From Gloeocapsopsis sp. IPPAS B-1203 (GTDB lineage Bacteria > Cyanobacteriota > Cyanobacteriia > Cyanobacteriales > Chroococcidiopsidaceae), in contig NZ_PEIG01000014.1 of assembly GCF_002749975.1 (NCBI RefSeq), positions 62,001 to 126,000 of the forward strand: 64,000 nt of DNA, given 5' to 3'. The notes beneath the pieces were generated by a model, which did no database searches, was not told the DNA's origin, and saw nothing but the letters and a program-made list of their open reading frames with translations. Numbering within the stretch: position 1 is the stretch's first letter; each line of letters starts with the position of its first letter. Below, piece after piece: positions 32,695-42,537 of this stretch. The translations under genes were made by a program, and so were the position numbers.

Positions 32695-34425
32695 TTAATC
32701 TAGTGACGATTGTTTTTGAATACATTGTGCTTGTAAAACTACAAACCTGTCAACTTCAAAAATAGTACATCGGGCAGTGATATTACTTAAAGCCGGTACT
32801 GTTTGTTGTAACTGTTGAATTGTATTTGTAGCAAGTGGTTGAAATTGTTGAATCCAGCGATTGCTTGCAATGTAATCTGGAGTAAAAGCATTTGTTTCTA
32901 ATAACCAGAAATCTATATTATATTTTTGAATCAGTTTTTGCACGTCTGTTAAGTCTTGACTATACTGTGCTTGAATTAGGTCAAGAGTCTGCTGACGAAA
33001 TTGACGATAATACCCCCAATGATAAGGTATTGCATACTCGCTCCCAACAAGAATAGAACGTTGAGCAAAGGTAGGTAAATTATTAGTTTCCTCTGCTAGC
33101 GAAGCTATAAGAATATCTTGCGGTTGTTGTTGGAAAAACCGATATAAACTAGGGCTACTACCAACAACATAACCAGTCCATAAAAAGTTATTTAATGTAC
33201 ATGGATAGAATATTAATGCAACGGCAATTGCAGACGCGAAAACATGTTTTAAATAGTAAAATATTCCTTGATGAGAAGCGAAAAATCGCCGCAATAGAGT
33301 ATCTAGCAATAAAGTTAAGGCGAGCGCCGCAGCTATTATCATGACGATCCGCAAACTATGCTGGGTGTAACGACTGGGAAGATGTAATTTAAATATCAAA
33401 GCATGGGCAATGAAAAACATGACCAATGACGCAAGTAACAGCTGTGGTAAGAGAATAATATTACGGCGGATCTTGGTTGCTAAAGGAAACAGCGACGGAT
33501 ACCACAACATAATTGGTAGCAAAATTCCAGCATAAACAAGTGGTGGCATTAGTGCGGAAGTCAAGCGAATACCACTACGACTTTCATTAAACCAAAACTC
33601 CCAAAGGTCGTGATTAAAAAAGCTACTTCTTCCTCCTGGTGAGAATTCAGGTAAAGTTCTTGCAGTCGATATGGGAATTGTAGGTGCAAATTCACTCGTA
33701 TGCAGCGCATAAGGCAATAGTATAAGAACAGCAACTCCAATCCCAGCTATGCAGAAAACATAATCTCGACGATTACGTGACAGATATAGTTGCCCATGAC
33801 GCCAGTGGCAAATTTGAAACAATAAAATTAGAGTACAAACGAAAAGTAGCGAAGGATAAAAGAGTCCTAATAGTGCGATCGCAATTAAACAAAGGATGAA
33901 AGAACGTCGTAAAAAATAATAAAGAAATGCTAAAAATAGTGGATAGATAAAAGCTTTTGGTGTAGCTGAAATTAAGCCATCTTGCATCCACAAATTTTGA
34001 TTGAGGAGGATTGAACCGATAAATCCAGTTAGCGGTATTGGTAATAGCTGTAAGCAAACACTAAAACTATAAGCTGTAGTAATTAACCCTAAAACAATAG
34101 GTAAAACTTTACTCAACCATAGCGGATCAATACCTAATAAAGCGAAGCTGCGATAAAAGAAGGCGTATCCTAATGGTGCAACAGATTGAAAATAATCAGC
34201 AATTAAATCGTTAGGAAACAATTCAGGGTTTAAAAACCGCCGCATCCAAAAAACGTGCTGTCGCGCATCGTCTTGCACAATATACTCACTACCAAAAGCG
34301 TGCTGAAGCGCTAAAATGCCATAAAGAGTGGCAAAAATTAGACTAAGACCAAACCAGAATTTAGTATGAGTGTTAAATTGATTTGTTTGTGGTGGAATGA
34401 GAAGCTTATGCAGATGCCTTAGCAT
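32695..34425 (-). CDS. Polytopic membrane protein, probable GT-C-fold glycosyltransferase
   Basis: 576 residues with about a dozen hydrophobic helices. The first outer loop has YIVQDDARQHVFWMRRFL, an acidic DD motif placed as in GT-C transferases. A soluble C-terminal domain of about 130 residues starts near 450 (LYRFFQQQPQDILIASLAEETNNLPTFAQRSILVGSEYA). I do not recognise a named subfamily; the pairing with the GT39-like gene 7 bases downstream supports a glycosyltransferase role. Its start is 151 bases from the divergent coiled-coil gene. Confidence 0.7.
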   Translation of the reverse strand: MLRHLHKLLIPPQTNQFNTHTKFWFGLSLIFATLYGILALQHAFGSEYIVQDDARQHVFWMRRFLNPELFPNDLIADYFQSVAPLGYAFFYRSFALLGIDPLWLSKVLPIVLGLITTAYSFSVCLQLLPIPLTGFIGSILLNQNLWMQDGLISATPKAFIYPLFLAFLYYFLRRSFILCLIAIALLGLFYPSLLFVCTLILLFQICHWRHGQLYLSRNRRDYVFCIAGIGVAVLILLPYALHTSEFAPTIPISTARTLPEFSPGGRSSFFNHDLWEFWFNESRSGIRLTSALMPPLVYAGILLPIMLWYPSLFPLATKIRRNIILLPQLLLASLVMFFIAHALIFKLHLPSRYTQHSLRIVMIIAAALALTLLLDTLLRRFFASHQGIFYYLKHVFASAIAVALIFYPCTLNNFLWTGYVVGSSPSLYRFFQQQPQDILIASLAEETNNLPTFAQRSILVGSEYAIPYHWGYYRQFRQQTLDLIQAQYSQDLTDVQKLIQKYNIDFWLLETNAFTPDYIASNRWIQQFQPLATNTIQQLQQTVPALSNITARCTIFEVDRFVVLQAQCIQKQSSLD

Positions 34426-34575
34426 GAGCGCGATCGCTAGTAAACAAGTATAAATTTATCTCTAACTTCTGCAAGGCATTTAGCTAGATCATAAAGTATA
34501 GCGATTGTCTATGAGAATTCTACTTTCGTCAATAGGGATACTCTTTTTCAGATCAATGAAAAATCTTACTCAAAA

Positions 34576-34923
34576 ATGTTTAGAAAAATTATATTGCTCA
34601 GTATTGCAGCGATCGCCGTAGTATTTACTTGGAGTAGCTTAGCTTATCCTGCTGCATCGCAAGCACAATCTCGCATTAATGCCCTAGAAGTAGATCTGAG
34701 AGGTGTGCGATCGCGACTTAACCGTGTCGAAGCCCAATTGAATCAATTGCGTGGCGTTCAGTCACCAAGAACACCAATTACACTACCAAATCCACCAGGA
34801 CCAAGAGCACAATTAAGTCAAGACCAAATGTTTGATCGATTAGCAACGCTCGTAGTAGAAGTAAAGCAACAAGTAAATCAACTAGAAACTCGCGTTTCTG
34901 CGTTAGAAAAACGAACTCAATAA
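34576..34923 (+). CDS. Small exported coiled-coil protein
   Basis: 115 residues. A signal peptide is evident (MFRKIILLSIAAIAVVFTWSSLAYPAASQAQ). The mature part is two helical segments with heptad-like spacing (SRINALEVDLRGVRSRLNRVEAQLNQLRG and VVEVKQQVNQLETRVSALEKR) joined by a proline-rich linker. No enzyme motif is seen; it may be a periplasmic or outer-membrane accessory protein. A repeat hairpin follows the gene. Confidence 0.75.
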   Translation: MFRKIILLSIAAIAVVFTWSSLAYPAASQAQSRINALEVDLRGVRSRLNRVEAQLNQLRGVQSPRTPITLPNPPGPRAQLSQDQMFDRLATLVVEVKQQVNQLETRVSALEKRTQ

Positions 34924-34996
34924 TACAATCAACCTACTATCTATCATTACGCAGCCAGTCAGTCAACTTCGTCAAATGTCAGATAGTAGTCTCATT

Positions 34997-35033
34997 GTGG
35001 GGTGTGGGTGGGCAGGCAAGATGCTTACCCCAC
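34997..35033. repeat. Hairpin repeat, GGGCAGGCAA type
   Basis: GTGGGGT (34997-35003) pairs with ACCCCAC (35027-35033) around a core GGGCAGGCAAGATGCTTACC. A related element with GGGCAGGCAAAAAATGCC is at 57155-57183. It lies between two convergent genes and may also serve as a terminator. Confidence 0.6.
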
Positions 35034-35062
35034 TGAATTATTTTAATTTAGAACTTAATCTA

Positions 35063-35542
35063 CTAAGATTCTGCTGATTTCAAGGCGCGGTCAAGGATAA
35101 TGCGGGCTTCTTCAGCTTTTGCTCTTGCTTCTTGATAACGAAGATTAACTTGTGCAAAGTTTTTTAATGCTTTGAAGCCTTCTTTGATGCGAGTAATTTC
35201 TGCTTCGCTGACAGACTTATCTGTAAATAATACATCAATAGCAGTCCGAACAGCCATCGCTTCATCTCGCGACTCTTGCACTTTTAGTTTGAGGGTAGCC
35301 AGATTGCTTAAAACTTGTACCGCTTGCGTTACTGCATCTTCATCACTTGCTGTCTCTGTGGTTGATTCTTTTAACTCAATTAGCTGTTGAGAACTAAAAC
35401 CTTCTGCAAGATCTGTTGGAAGTTTACCTTCATCCATCAGTTCCATCAGCTGATCCATCGCTTTCTCACGCGCTTTCGCTGAGTCTTTGCCGGAAACGGT
35501 GAGGACAATTTCTGGACTTTGAGGCAAGGTGTATTTAACCAT
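35063..35542 (-). CDS. Conserved cyanobacterial hypothetical protein
   Basis: 159 residues from ATG 35542; an ATG at 35566 would add eight residues. The preferred start gives MVKYTLPQSPEIVLTVSGKDSAKAREKAMDQLMELMDEGKLPTDLAEGFSSQQLIEL, a beta-strand then helix pattern that recalls cyanobacterial hypotheticals. The second half is a long helix pair (VLSNLATLKLKVQESRDEAMAVRTAIDVLF, then FKALKNFAQVNLRYQEARAKAEEARIIL), likely a coiled coil. There is no signal peptide or membrane helix. Function unknown. Confidence 0.75.
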   Translation of the reverse strand: MVKYTLPQSPEIVLTVSGKDSAKAREKAMDQLMELMDEGKLPTDLAEGFSSQQLIELKESTTETASDEDAVTQAVQVLSNLATLKLKVQESRDEAMAVRTAIDVLFTDKSVSEAEITRIKEGFKALKNFAQVNLRYQEARAKAEEARIILDRALKSAES

Positions 35543-35803
35543 AGTTGCTGACAATAAATTCTTCATATGTATTGCTGAGTCTAGTAGTTTTTAGCAGCAG
35601 TACTCATAACACAAGAGATAAATTTTAACTTAAGTGGTTAGGCGATCGCTTAGCCATGCTTTCGGATAAACACTCGCTCAACTCAATGACCAAAACTTAG
35701 AACCTTATACTAAAGAAAGGATACTGATTTCTCAAGGGTTTTGTGTACCGCAGGGTCAATCCCAAATCAAGAATCCACAATTGATTTGACTGAGGGCGTG
35801 TGA

Positions 35804-37093
35804 ATGGCTCCAAATCCTACTATTATTCAAGCTGTAGAACAACTGGGCTACCGCGTTACTGTTGGAGACGTTGCGACTCAATCAGGATTAAACGTCAGCT
35901 TGGCACAACAAGGATTATTGACGCTTGCTTCTGAAGCTGGCGGACATATGCAAGTTGCTGAGTCTGGTGAGATTGTCTACCAATTTCCCAAAAATCTCCA
36001 CACAGTTTTAAGAAACAAATTTTGGCGGTTACGGCTACAGGCTTGGTGGCAAAAAGTCTGGCGAGTTTTATTTTATTTGATTCGGATTTCTTTTGGTATT
36101 GTTTTATTGCTCTCAATTGCGATTATTTTTCTGAGTATTGTCATTATTATTAGCGCGGCAAATCGTGACAATGACAATCGCAGCGATCATTCTGGTGGTG
36201 GGATGATGTATATGCCACGCTTCTGGATTGGACCTAATTGGTATTGGTTTTTTTATCCTGACTATGGTACGCGCTATCAACGGCGACGGCGTGAAACCAG
36301 CGAACTGAATTTTTTAGAAGCAATCTTCTCATTTTTGTTTGGCGATGGCAATCCCAACGCCGATTTAGAAGAACAGCGCTGGCAAACAATTGGAACTATC
36401 ATTCGCAATAACCAGGGTGCAGTTGTTGCCGAACAAATTGCGCCGTATCTTGATGAAGTGGGTACAGGCTACGCTCAAGAGTATGAAGATTATATGTTAC
36501 CTGTGCTGACTCGGTTTAACGGACAACCTGTCGTAAGCCCCCAAGGGCAATTAGTGTATCATTTTCCTGAATTACAGGTAAGTGCCTTGCAACGGCGATC
36601 GCGTTCTGTTGCACCATATTTACAAGAATCACTCTGGCGCTTTAGTGCTGCAAGTTCTGGGCAAATCGCTTTAGCTGCAGGATTGGGTTTGTTAAATTTT
36701 GTTGGTGCTGTGTTTTTAGGTTCTTTATTAGCCGATGGTGCTGTTGCTGCAGAACTAGGAGGATTAGTCGCGTTTGCCCAAGGTATTTACTGGCTACTGC
36801 TGGGCTATGGTACAGCGTTTTTAGCAGTTCCTCTGGTACGGTATTTCTGGATCAAATGGCGGAATCGTCAAATTAGCGATCGCAATCATCAGCGACAACT
36901 TAGAGCAGGAACTTTAGTCAATCCTGATGCGACTTTACAACAAAAAATGTCTTATGCTCAGCAATTTAGCGCGAATACAGTGATTACTCAAGAAGACTTA
37001 ATTTATACTACCGAAACAGATCTCTTAGAACAAGAATCATCTGATAAAATAGACGCAGAATGGCAACGTCGATTGCGTCGCTCTGATTCATAA
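35804..37093 (+). CDS. Conserved cyanobacterial/plastid-type membrane protein with duplicated winged-helix-like module
   Basis: 429 residues. The N-terminal module (about 5-65) reads AVEQLGYRVTVGDVATQSGLNVSLAQQGLLTLASEAGGHMQVAESGEIVYQFP, like a winged helix. After a membrane helix at 88-118 and an aromatic loop (MYMPRFWIGPNWYWFFYPDY), a second related module (about 200-260) reads RNNQGAVVAEQIAPYLDE, LPVLTRFNGQPVVSPQGQLVYHFPEL. Two more helices (about 285-345) precede a charged tail. I recall plastid homologues with the same plan. The repeated QG(E/Q)(I/L)VYxFPEL-like ending shows an internal duplication. Function unknown. Confidence 0.75.
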   Translation: MAPNPTIIQAVEQLGYRVTVGDVATQSGLNVSLAQQGLLTLASEAGGHMQVAESGEIVYQFPKNLHTVLRNKFWRLRLQAWWQKVWRVLFYLIRISFGIVLLLSIAIIFLSIVIIISAANRDNDNRSDHSGGGMMYMPRFWIGPNWYWFFYPDYGTRYQRRRRETSELNFLEAIFSFLFGDGNPNADLEEQRWQTIGTIIRNNQGAVVAEQIAPYLDEVGTGYAQEYEDYMLPVLTRFNGQPVVSPQGQLVYHFPELQVSALQRRSRSVAPYLQESLWRFSAASSGQIALAAGLGLLNFVGAVFLGSLLADGAVAAELGGLVAFAQGIYWLLLGYGTAFLAVPLVRYFWIKWRNRQISDRNHQRQLRAGTLVNPDATLQQKMSYAQQFSANTVITQEDLIYTTETDLLEQESSDKIDAEWQRRLRRSDS

Positions 37094-37206
37094 AAATCTC
37101 TATTGCTCTGTTTTTTTGTGACAGCCAAAATTACTGAATGATTGCGGTAATATTGTTGTAACTTGGTATTTTCGACGTTCAACGGAAACCTTTTCACAAG
37201 TTAATT

Positions 37207-39399
37207 ATGGAATCTAAGGATGCTTCTACAGGTTTCCAGCAGTACTGGCTGATGCTGAAGCGGCGGTGGTTGCCTGCTTCTATAGTTTTTAGTGTCATTT
37301 TTGCCTTAACTGCTGCGGGTTTATTAATGCGAAAACCAACTTATGTAGCTGAAGGAAAGTTACAATTTCGCAGAACAAGTCCAACATCCTCACTGACAGG
37401 ATTAGGAACAGAAATAGGGCAGTTAGATCCTTTGCAATATCAAAACACACCCCTTGATACTGAAGCAGAGGTGATGCGATCTGCGCCCATTACAACAAAT
37501 ACAATTAATAAACTTAATCTGAGCGATCAAGAAGGTAGAGCACTCTCCCCAACTCAGCTTCTCAACCAACTCAGTGTCAGAAATATTACTGGTACTGACG
37601 TGTTGCAAGTAACTTATAGAGATAAAAATCCAGAACGAGCAGCAGCAGTTGTGAATACTCTGATGACTTCGTATCTTGAGAACAATATAGTTAATAACCG
37701 CAGTGCAGCGGCAGCAGCGCGAAAATTTATTGAAGAGCAGTTACCTGAAGCGAGAGCAACTTTACAACAAAGAGAATCAGCTTTACGTGCTTTCCGCGAA
37801 CAAAATCGCATTGTCTCACTGCCAGAAGAAAAACGGACTGCGGTAGATACATCTGCAGATATTCAAAGACAAATTAATACGATTCAAACTCAGCTAGCAG
37901 ACGCACAAGCACAATCAGCACTGCTACAAAGACAACTTGGTAGAGGCTTACAACAAGCAGGTACAGCTACCGCGGCAAGTCAGTTACCTGGTGTCCAAGA
38001 ATTACTCGCAGAAATTCAACGTGTTGAGTCACAACTAGCAACAGATCGCGGACGTTTTCAGCCAGATCATCCTAGTATTGTGTCTTCGGAAGCAAGACAA
38101 GCTGATTTAGAACGGTTGTTGCAACAGCGAGTTCAAAGTAGTTTTGGTGCTAATCAGCCACAAAACATTCGTGGTTTACAACTGAGTCCCTATGAGCAAA
38201 ACTTGACTCAAGACTTGGCACGTTCTGAGGCAAGAAGACTAGGGTTGAATAGTCAACTAACAGCTTTATCAAACCTACAAACAGCTTACACGCAAAAACT
38301 CAATGGTATTCCTCAACTAGAACAACAACAAGGAGATTTAGAACGCGAACGAGATACGGCACAAGCTACATATAACTTGTTACAACAGCGCTATCAAGAA
38401 GCACGAATTGCAGAAAATCAAAATGCAAGCAACGCGAGTATTATTTCAGCAGCTTTTGTTCCTCCAGAACCAGTAGGTTCTCGTCAGTTGTCAATTTTGG
38501 CAGCAATACTACTAGGTGGATTTGCCGCAGCAGCTACAGTTTATATTTTAGAAGCACGAGATAAATCACTGAAAACAGTTGATGAAGCGAAAAGAATTTA
38601 TGGTTTGCCATTGTTAGGCATTATTCCAGCTTTTAAAAAATCAGACAAACCTGCCCTGCGCCAAGGAATGGAACGTACGATTCCAGAAGTTGTGGTGTTA
38701 AATGCTCCGCGATCGCCTTTTAGTGCTGTGTACCGCATGTTACAGGCAAATCTGAGGTTTCTGAGTTCTGACAAGGAACTGAAAGTTATTGTTGTTTCTA
38801 GTGCAGTACCAAAAGAAGGTAAATCGACTGTAGCAGCTAATTTAGCAGCAACAATGGCACAATCAGGTAGAAGAGTCTTACTTGTGGATGCGGATATGCA
38901 TCGCCCTGTACAGCATCATGTCTGGGAAACAACCCATCAAACAGGTTTAAGTAATCTTTTAGTTGGAGAAGCAGAATTTAGAACAGCAATTAAATCCGCA
39001 ATGCCTAATCTAGATGTCCTTCCGGCAGGAGTCACACCACCTAACCCTGTTGCATTACTCGATTCCCAGAAAATGGCAGCTTTGATGAGGCGATTTGTCA
39101 AAGATTACGACTTCACAATTATCGACACACCCGCAATTAATGTAGATGCTGAAGCACCAATTTTAGGCAAAATGGCAGATGGAGTATTGCTTGTTGTCCG
39201 CCCTGGAGTCTCAGATGCTAATAATGCGGCTTTGGCTAAACAGTTTCTGCAACAGTCAAACCAAAATATTTTAGGGTTGGTTGTGAATGGTGTTGTCCCT
39301 GAAAACGAACCCCAAAGCTACTACTACTTTTCACAAGAGTACAACACTGTTAAGACAAATTCCGCACCACAAGTTGTACAGCCCAAAGTAGGTAAATAG
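37207..39399 (+). CDS. Wzc-like polysaccharide copolymerase with BY-kinase domain
   Basis: 730 residues. An N-terminal Wzz domain has helices near 20-45 and 430-450 that bracket a long periplasmic region rich in Gln/Ala coiled coil (170-400). The cytoplasmic tyrosine kinase domain has Walker A PKEGKSTVA (Gly538-Lys539-Ser540), the A' motif VDADMHRP (561-567) and Walker B-like IIDTPA. The C-terminus has SYYYFSQEYNTVK, a short tyrosine cluster that could be autophosphorylated. It controls chain length and export in Wzy-dependent polysaccharide synthesis. It stands on the plus strand, convergent with the aminotransferase gene five bases away. Confidence 0.93.
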   Translation: MESKDASTGFQQYWLMLKRRWLPASIVFSVIFALTAAGLLMRKPTYVAEGKLQFRRTSPTSSLTGLGTEIGQLDPLQYQNTPLDTEAEVMRSAPITTNTINKLNLSDQEGRALSPTQLLNQLSVRNITGTDVLQVTYRDKNPERAAAVVNTLMTSYLENNIVNNRSAAAAARKFIEEQLPEARATLQQRESALRAFREQNRIVSLPEEKRTAVDTSADIQRQINTIQTQLADAQAQSALLQRQLGRGLQQAGTATAASQLPGVQELLAEIQRVESQLATDRGRFQPDHPSIVSSEARQADLERLLQQRVQSSFGANQPQNIRGLQLSPYEQNLTQDLARSEARRLGLNSQLTALSNLQTAYTQKLNGIPQLEQQQGDLERERDTAQATYNLLQQRYQEARIAENQNASNASIISAAFVPPEPVGSRQLSILAAILLGGFAAAATVYILEARDKSLKTVDEAKRIYGLPLLGIIPAFKKSDKPALRQGMERTIPEVVVLNAPRSPFSAVYRMLQANLRFLSSDKELKVIVVSSAVPKEGKSTVAANLAATMAQSGRRVLLVDADMHRPVQHHVWETTHQTGLSNLLVGEAEFRTAIKSAMPNLDVLPAGVTPPNPVALLDSQKMAALMRRFVKDYDFTIIDTPAINVDAEAPILGKMADGVLLVVRPGVSDANNAALAKQFLQQSNQNILGLVVNGVVPENEPQSYYYFSQEYNTVKTNSAPQVVQPKVGK

Positions 39400-39404
39400 A
39401 GTTA

Positions 39405-40532
39405 TCAAGGGTGGAGATTGGCGATCGCTTGAATCACTCTGGTTAAATCTTCTGATGTTAAATTTGAACCTGATGGTAAACACAAGCCACGGTCAAATAA
39501 GTCTTCGGCGATCGCCCCACCAATGCGATCGCATTCACTAAACACAGGTTGCAGGTGTAATGGCTTCCAGACTGGGCGAACTTCAATTTGTTGCTGTGAT
39601 AGTACTAAACGAATTTGTTCGCGATCAACGCCAAAAGCATCAGGATCAACTGTCAGACAGGTTAACCAGCGTGTAGCCCGCCCAAATGTTGCTTCTGGCA
39701 TAAACTCAATTCCTGGTAACTTACCTAGTTCTTGCTGATAAATTGCAAAATTGTGCCGTCGTGCAGTCACTCGATCTGCTAATACGCGCAATTGACCGCG
39801 TCCTATTCCTGCTAAAACATTACTTAGACGGTAGTTATAGCCAATTTGAGAATGCTGGTAGTGTGGTGCAGGATCTCTGGCTTGTGTTGCCAAAAAACGA
39901 GCTTTAGCGACTAAATCAGCATCTTCAGATACTAACATCCCGCCGCCGGAAGTTGTGATAATTTTGTTGCCATTAAACGAAAAAATGCCAATGTGCCCAA
40001 ACGTTCCAGGCGATCGCCCTTTGTACGTCGCACCTAGGGCTTCAGCAGCGTCTTCAATCAGCGGAATTTCGTACTCGTTGCAAGCTTCTACAATTGGCGC
40101 AAGATCGGCACTTTGTCCGTAAAGATGAACGACAACAACGGCTTTAGGGAGTTTCCCCTGATGCAATCGCTTGGCTAGAGTTTCCCGTAACAAATCAGGG
40201 TTCATGTTCCAAGAAGTGCGATCGCTGTCAATAAATAGTGGTTTTGCCCCTAAGTAGGTAATTGGACTTGCCGTTGCAATAAACGTTAGTGTTGAGCAAA
40301 CGACTTCATCACCAGGTTTAATCCCAATCAAGCGTAATGCTAAATGTAAAGCAGCGGTTCCTGAACTCACTGCTGCTGCATGACTTGCACCAATTGCTTG
40401 ACAAAACTCTTGTTCAAAAGCGTCAACATGAGGACCAACAGGCGCAATCCAATTAGTCTTAAAAGCTTCTTGCACGAACTCTAGTTCGCGATCGCCCATG
40501 TGTGGGGTCGAAAGGAGAATTGGTTTAATCAC
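39405..40532 (-). CDS. DegT/DnrJ/EryC1-family PLP aminotransferase
   Basis: 375 residues, full length. MGDRELEFVQEAFKTNWIAPVGPHVDAFEQEF and SSGTAALHLALRLIGIKPGDEV are family signatures. The PLP-binding lysine is in FSFNGNKIITTSGGG. The closest patterns are the PglE/EpsN-type enzymes that aminate UDP-4-keto-6-deoxy sugars. A matching 4,6-dehydratase (53799-56552) and a PglC/EpsL-type transferase (41651-42292) lie in the same locus, so a bacillosamine-like diamino sugar is plausible. The left-handed beta-helix acetyltransferase usual for that pathway is not in the window. Confidence 0.92.
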   Translation of the reverse strand: MIKPILLSTPHMGDRELEFVQEAFKTNWIAPVGPHVDAFEQEFCQAIGASHAAAVSSGTAALHLALRLIGIKPGDEVVCSTLTFIATASPITYLGAKPLFIDSDRTSWNMNPDLLRETLAKRLHQGKLPKAVVVVHLYGQSADLAPIVEACNEYEIPLIEDAAEALGATYKGRSPGTFGHIGIFSFNGNKIITTSGGGMLVSEDADLVAKARFLATQARDPAPHYQHSQIGYNYRLSNVLAGIGRGQLRVLADRVTARRHNFAIYQQELGKLPGIEFMPEATFGRATRWLTCLTVDPDAFGVDREQIRLVLSQQQIEVRPVWKPLHLQPVFSECDRIGGAIAEDLFDRGLCLPSGSNLTSEDLTRVIQAIANLHP

Positions 40533-40774
40533 TACTCGGCTCGATTGGGTATGACTAGTTGAACAAATGAATCAGATAGGTTTGAACAAAGTGGATAGGC
40601 AAAAAAGCTCATCCTACAGTGATTTGATGTGTTGGTAGGGTAGACTTCTATCCTTCCTTATATAGAAATGCCAGAGAAATACAAGATGTGAGACAAACAC
40701 ATTCTTCATCTAAAATCTTATTGGAAAAGCTTAAAGTCTATGATAGGCAATACAAGCAATCGTAGGACAGATAA

Positions 40775-41626
40775 GTGCAAGCACGAGCAACTCAACCGGT
40801 GATAGAATCAATGACCGAAGCGGAAATGGCAAGCTGGCGTCGCCAACAGGGGTTTCACATCATCTCGCATAGTGGTCGTTATTGGGAAAGGATACGTCCT
40901 GGTTTTTATCAACCCATCCATTTGCTAGCTCGCTTGAGTGCTGATCAGGCAACAAAGCCAACACAATTATGTTGGGGATTTCGGGCAGCTTTAGGTAAGA
41001 CTGATATCGCAGTTGCTAATGGTTCAATACCAGTTCACCTTTTATCCGATCTTGATAGCTACGATATGCAAAACTTTTCATCAAATCGTAGACATAATCT
41101 TCGTCGATGTCAGAAGCGGGTCAAAATCGTGGAACTTACTAGTACAGAAATATTAGAGCAACAGGGATTTGAAGTTGTTCTCTCAGCAGCAAAGCGAACT
41201 CAATACTTGGAAGCACCTTCAAAACAGGAATATCTCAAAAGTCTTCCCAACTACATTGATTCCAAACATCGGTTAGTTCTAGCTGGTATGATTGGCAATC
41301 AGCTAGGTGGATATATTAGTGGCTATGCTGTTGATGGAACAGCTTACTTTGAAAATCTGTATGTCGCAACTGAGGTGTTGACGACTAACATTAACAGTGG
41401 ACTAGTTTATGAGTTCATCCAAATTTGTCGTCGCAGTGGCAATATTCGTGAGGTTGTTAATGGTTTACATTCGCGCGAAGATCAAGCATTATGTACCTAT
41501 AAGGATGGTATAGGTTTTCCTGTCAAACATATTCCAGCTCAAGTGTTTTTAAATTCAATCATTGGCAGCTATATTCAGCGGCGGCATCCTCACGTATACT
41601 ATCGCTTGACTGGACATGAATATTAG
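40775..41626 (+). CDS. GNAT/FemAB-like acyl or aminoacyl transferase
   Basis: 283 residues from a GTG at 40775 with AGGACA upstream; ATG 40811 is an alternative. The text NFSSNRRHNLRRCQKR recalls the arginine-rich motif of FemAB/GNAT proteins in exopolysaccharide loci, and HRLVLAGMIGNQLGGYISGYAVDGTAYFENLYV has the acceptor-side beta strands. The family moves an acyl or aminoacyl group onto a glycan or glycolipid. It is the only plus-strand gene between the aminotransferase and the sugar phosphotransferase, so it has its own promoter. Confidence 0.65.
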   Translation: MQARATQPVIESMTEAEMASWRRQQGFHIISHSGRYWERIRPGFYQPIHLLARLSADQATKPTQLCWGFRAALGKTDIAVANGSIPVHLLSDLDSYDMQNFSSNRRHNLRRCQKRVKIVELTSTEILEQQGFEVVLSAAKRTQYLEAPSKQEYLKSLPNYIDSKHRLVLAGMIGNQLGGYISGYAVDGTAYFENLYVATEVLTTNINSGLVYEFIQICRRSGNIREVVNGLHSREDQALCTYKDGIGFPVKHIPAQVFLNSIIGSYIQRRHPHVYYRLTGHEY

Positions 41627-41650
41627 TACTTTTACCCGATCGCACTATCC

Positions 41651-42292
41651 TTATTGCTCTTCTAAGTTGTAGTTTTCTGACCAACTGCCCTTAAATTCTT
41701 CACACGTAGCATAACCTTGTTGACTAATACCCTCACGTTGTAAAACTTTCCACACTGTTAGCCCAAGAATTTTAAGATCGAGCCACAAGCTCCAATGATC
41801 AACATACCAAACATCGAGTTTAAATCTTTCCTCCCAGCCTAGGGCATTGCGTCCGTTGATTTGTGCCAAGCCAGTAATACCTGGCTTGACTTCATGACGA
41901 CGTGCTTGTTCGGGAGTATAGCGTTCAAGATATTGAATCAGTAAAGGGCGTGGACCAACAATACTCATATCACCTTTAAGGACGTTCCATAATTGTGGAA
42001 GTTCGTCTAAACTTGTGAAACGGATAAATTGTCCTATTGGCGTTAGCCGTTGTTCGTCAGGAAGTAAGTTACCTTGCGCGTCACAATCATTGGTCATCGA
42101 ACGAAACTTATAGAAATTAAAAATTTTGCCATCTTTTCCAGGACGCTGTTGTGTGAAAAAAACTGGTCGTCCAATTTGCGTGGCAATAGCGATCGCAACT
42201 CCTAACATAATCGGAGAGAACAGACTTAGAGCGATGATTGCTGTAGTTTTGTCTAAGAAAGATTTTACCAAGCAGCTCAACTTGCTATTCAT
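41651..42292 (-). CDS. Initiating sugar phosphotransferase (PglC/EpsL type)
   Basis: 213 residues from ATG 42292 (a GTG at 42298 is possible). A short N-terminal re-entrant helix ([39 protein letters not shown]) leads to [29 protein letters not shown] and [21 protein letters not shown]. This is the small monotopic phosphoglycosyl transferase family, which loads the first sugar phosphate onto undecaprenyl phosphate. It lacks the extra helices of WbaP. It is the initiating step of the repeat unit in this locus and the last gene of the minus-strand run that starts near 51.8 or 56.6 kb. Confidence 0.93.
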   Translation of the reverse strand: MNSKLSCLVKSFLDKTTAIIALSLFSPIMLGVAIAIATQIGRPVFFTQQRPGKDGKIFNFYKFRSMTNDCDAQGNLLPDEQRLTPIGQFIRFTSLDELPQLWNVLKGDMSIVGPRPLLIQYLERYTPEQARRHEVKPGITGLAQINGRNALGWEERFKLDVWYVDHWSLWLDLKILGLTVWKVLQREGISQQGYATCEEFKGSWSENYNLEEQ

Positions 42293-42537
42293 TAGCACCC
42301 ATCAGAAAATTTTTATTTTCCCTAAAGAATTAGTTTATCTTAGTTTTGAGCCAAAATCAGGTTTAGGTAAGATACCTTAAAATGCCTACTACACATTTAA
42401 TTTAATCAACACTTAAGTAAAACACAAAAAACGAATCACATTGGCGTAGCCTTCTCGTAGGGTAGACATAAAAGAACAAGAGTTTCAAAGAGGTTTTACC
42501 CAAGTTCTATTAATTTTTACTTTGGTAACTTTGCCGA

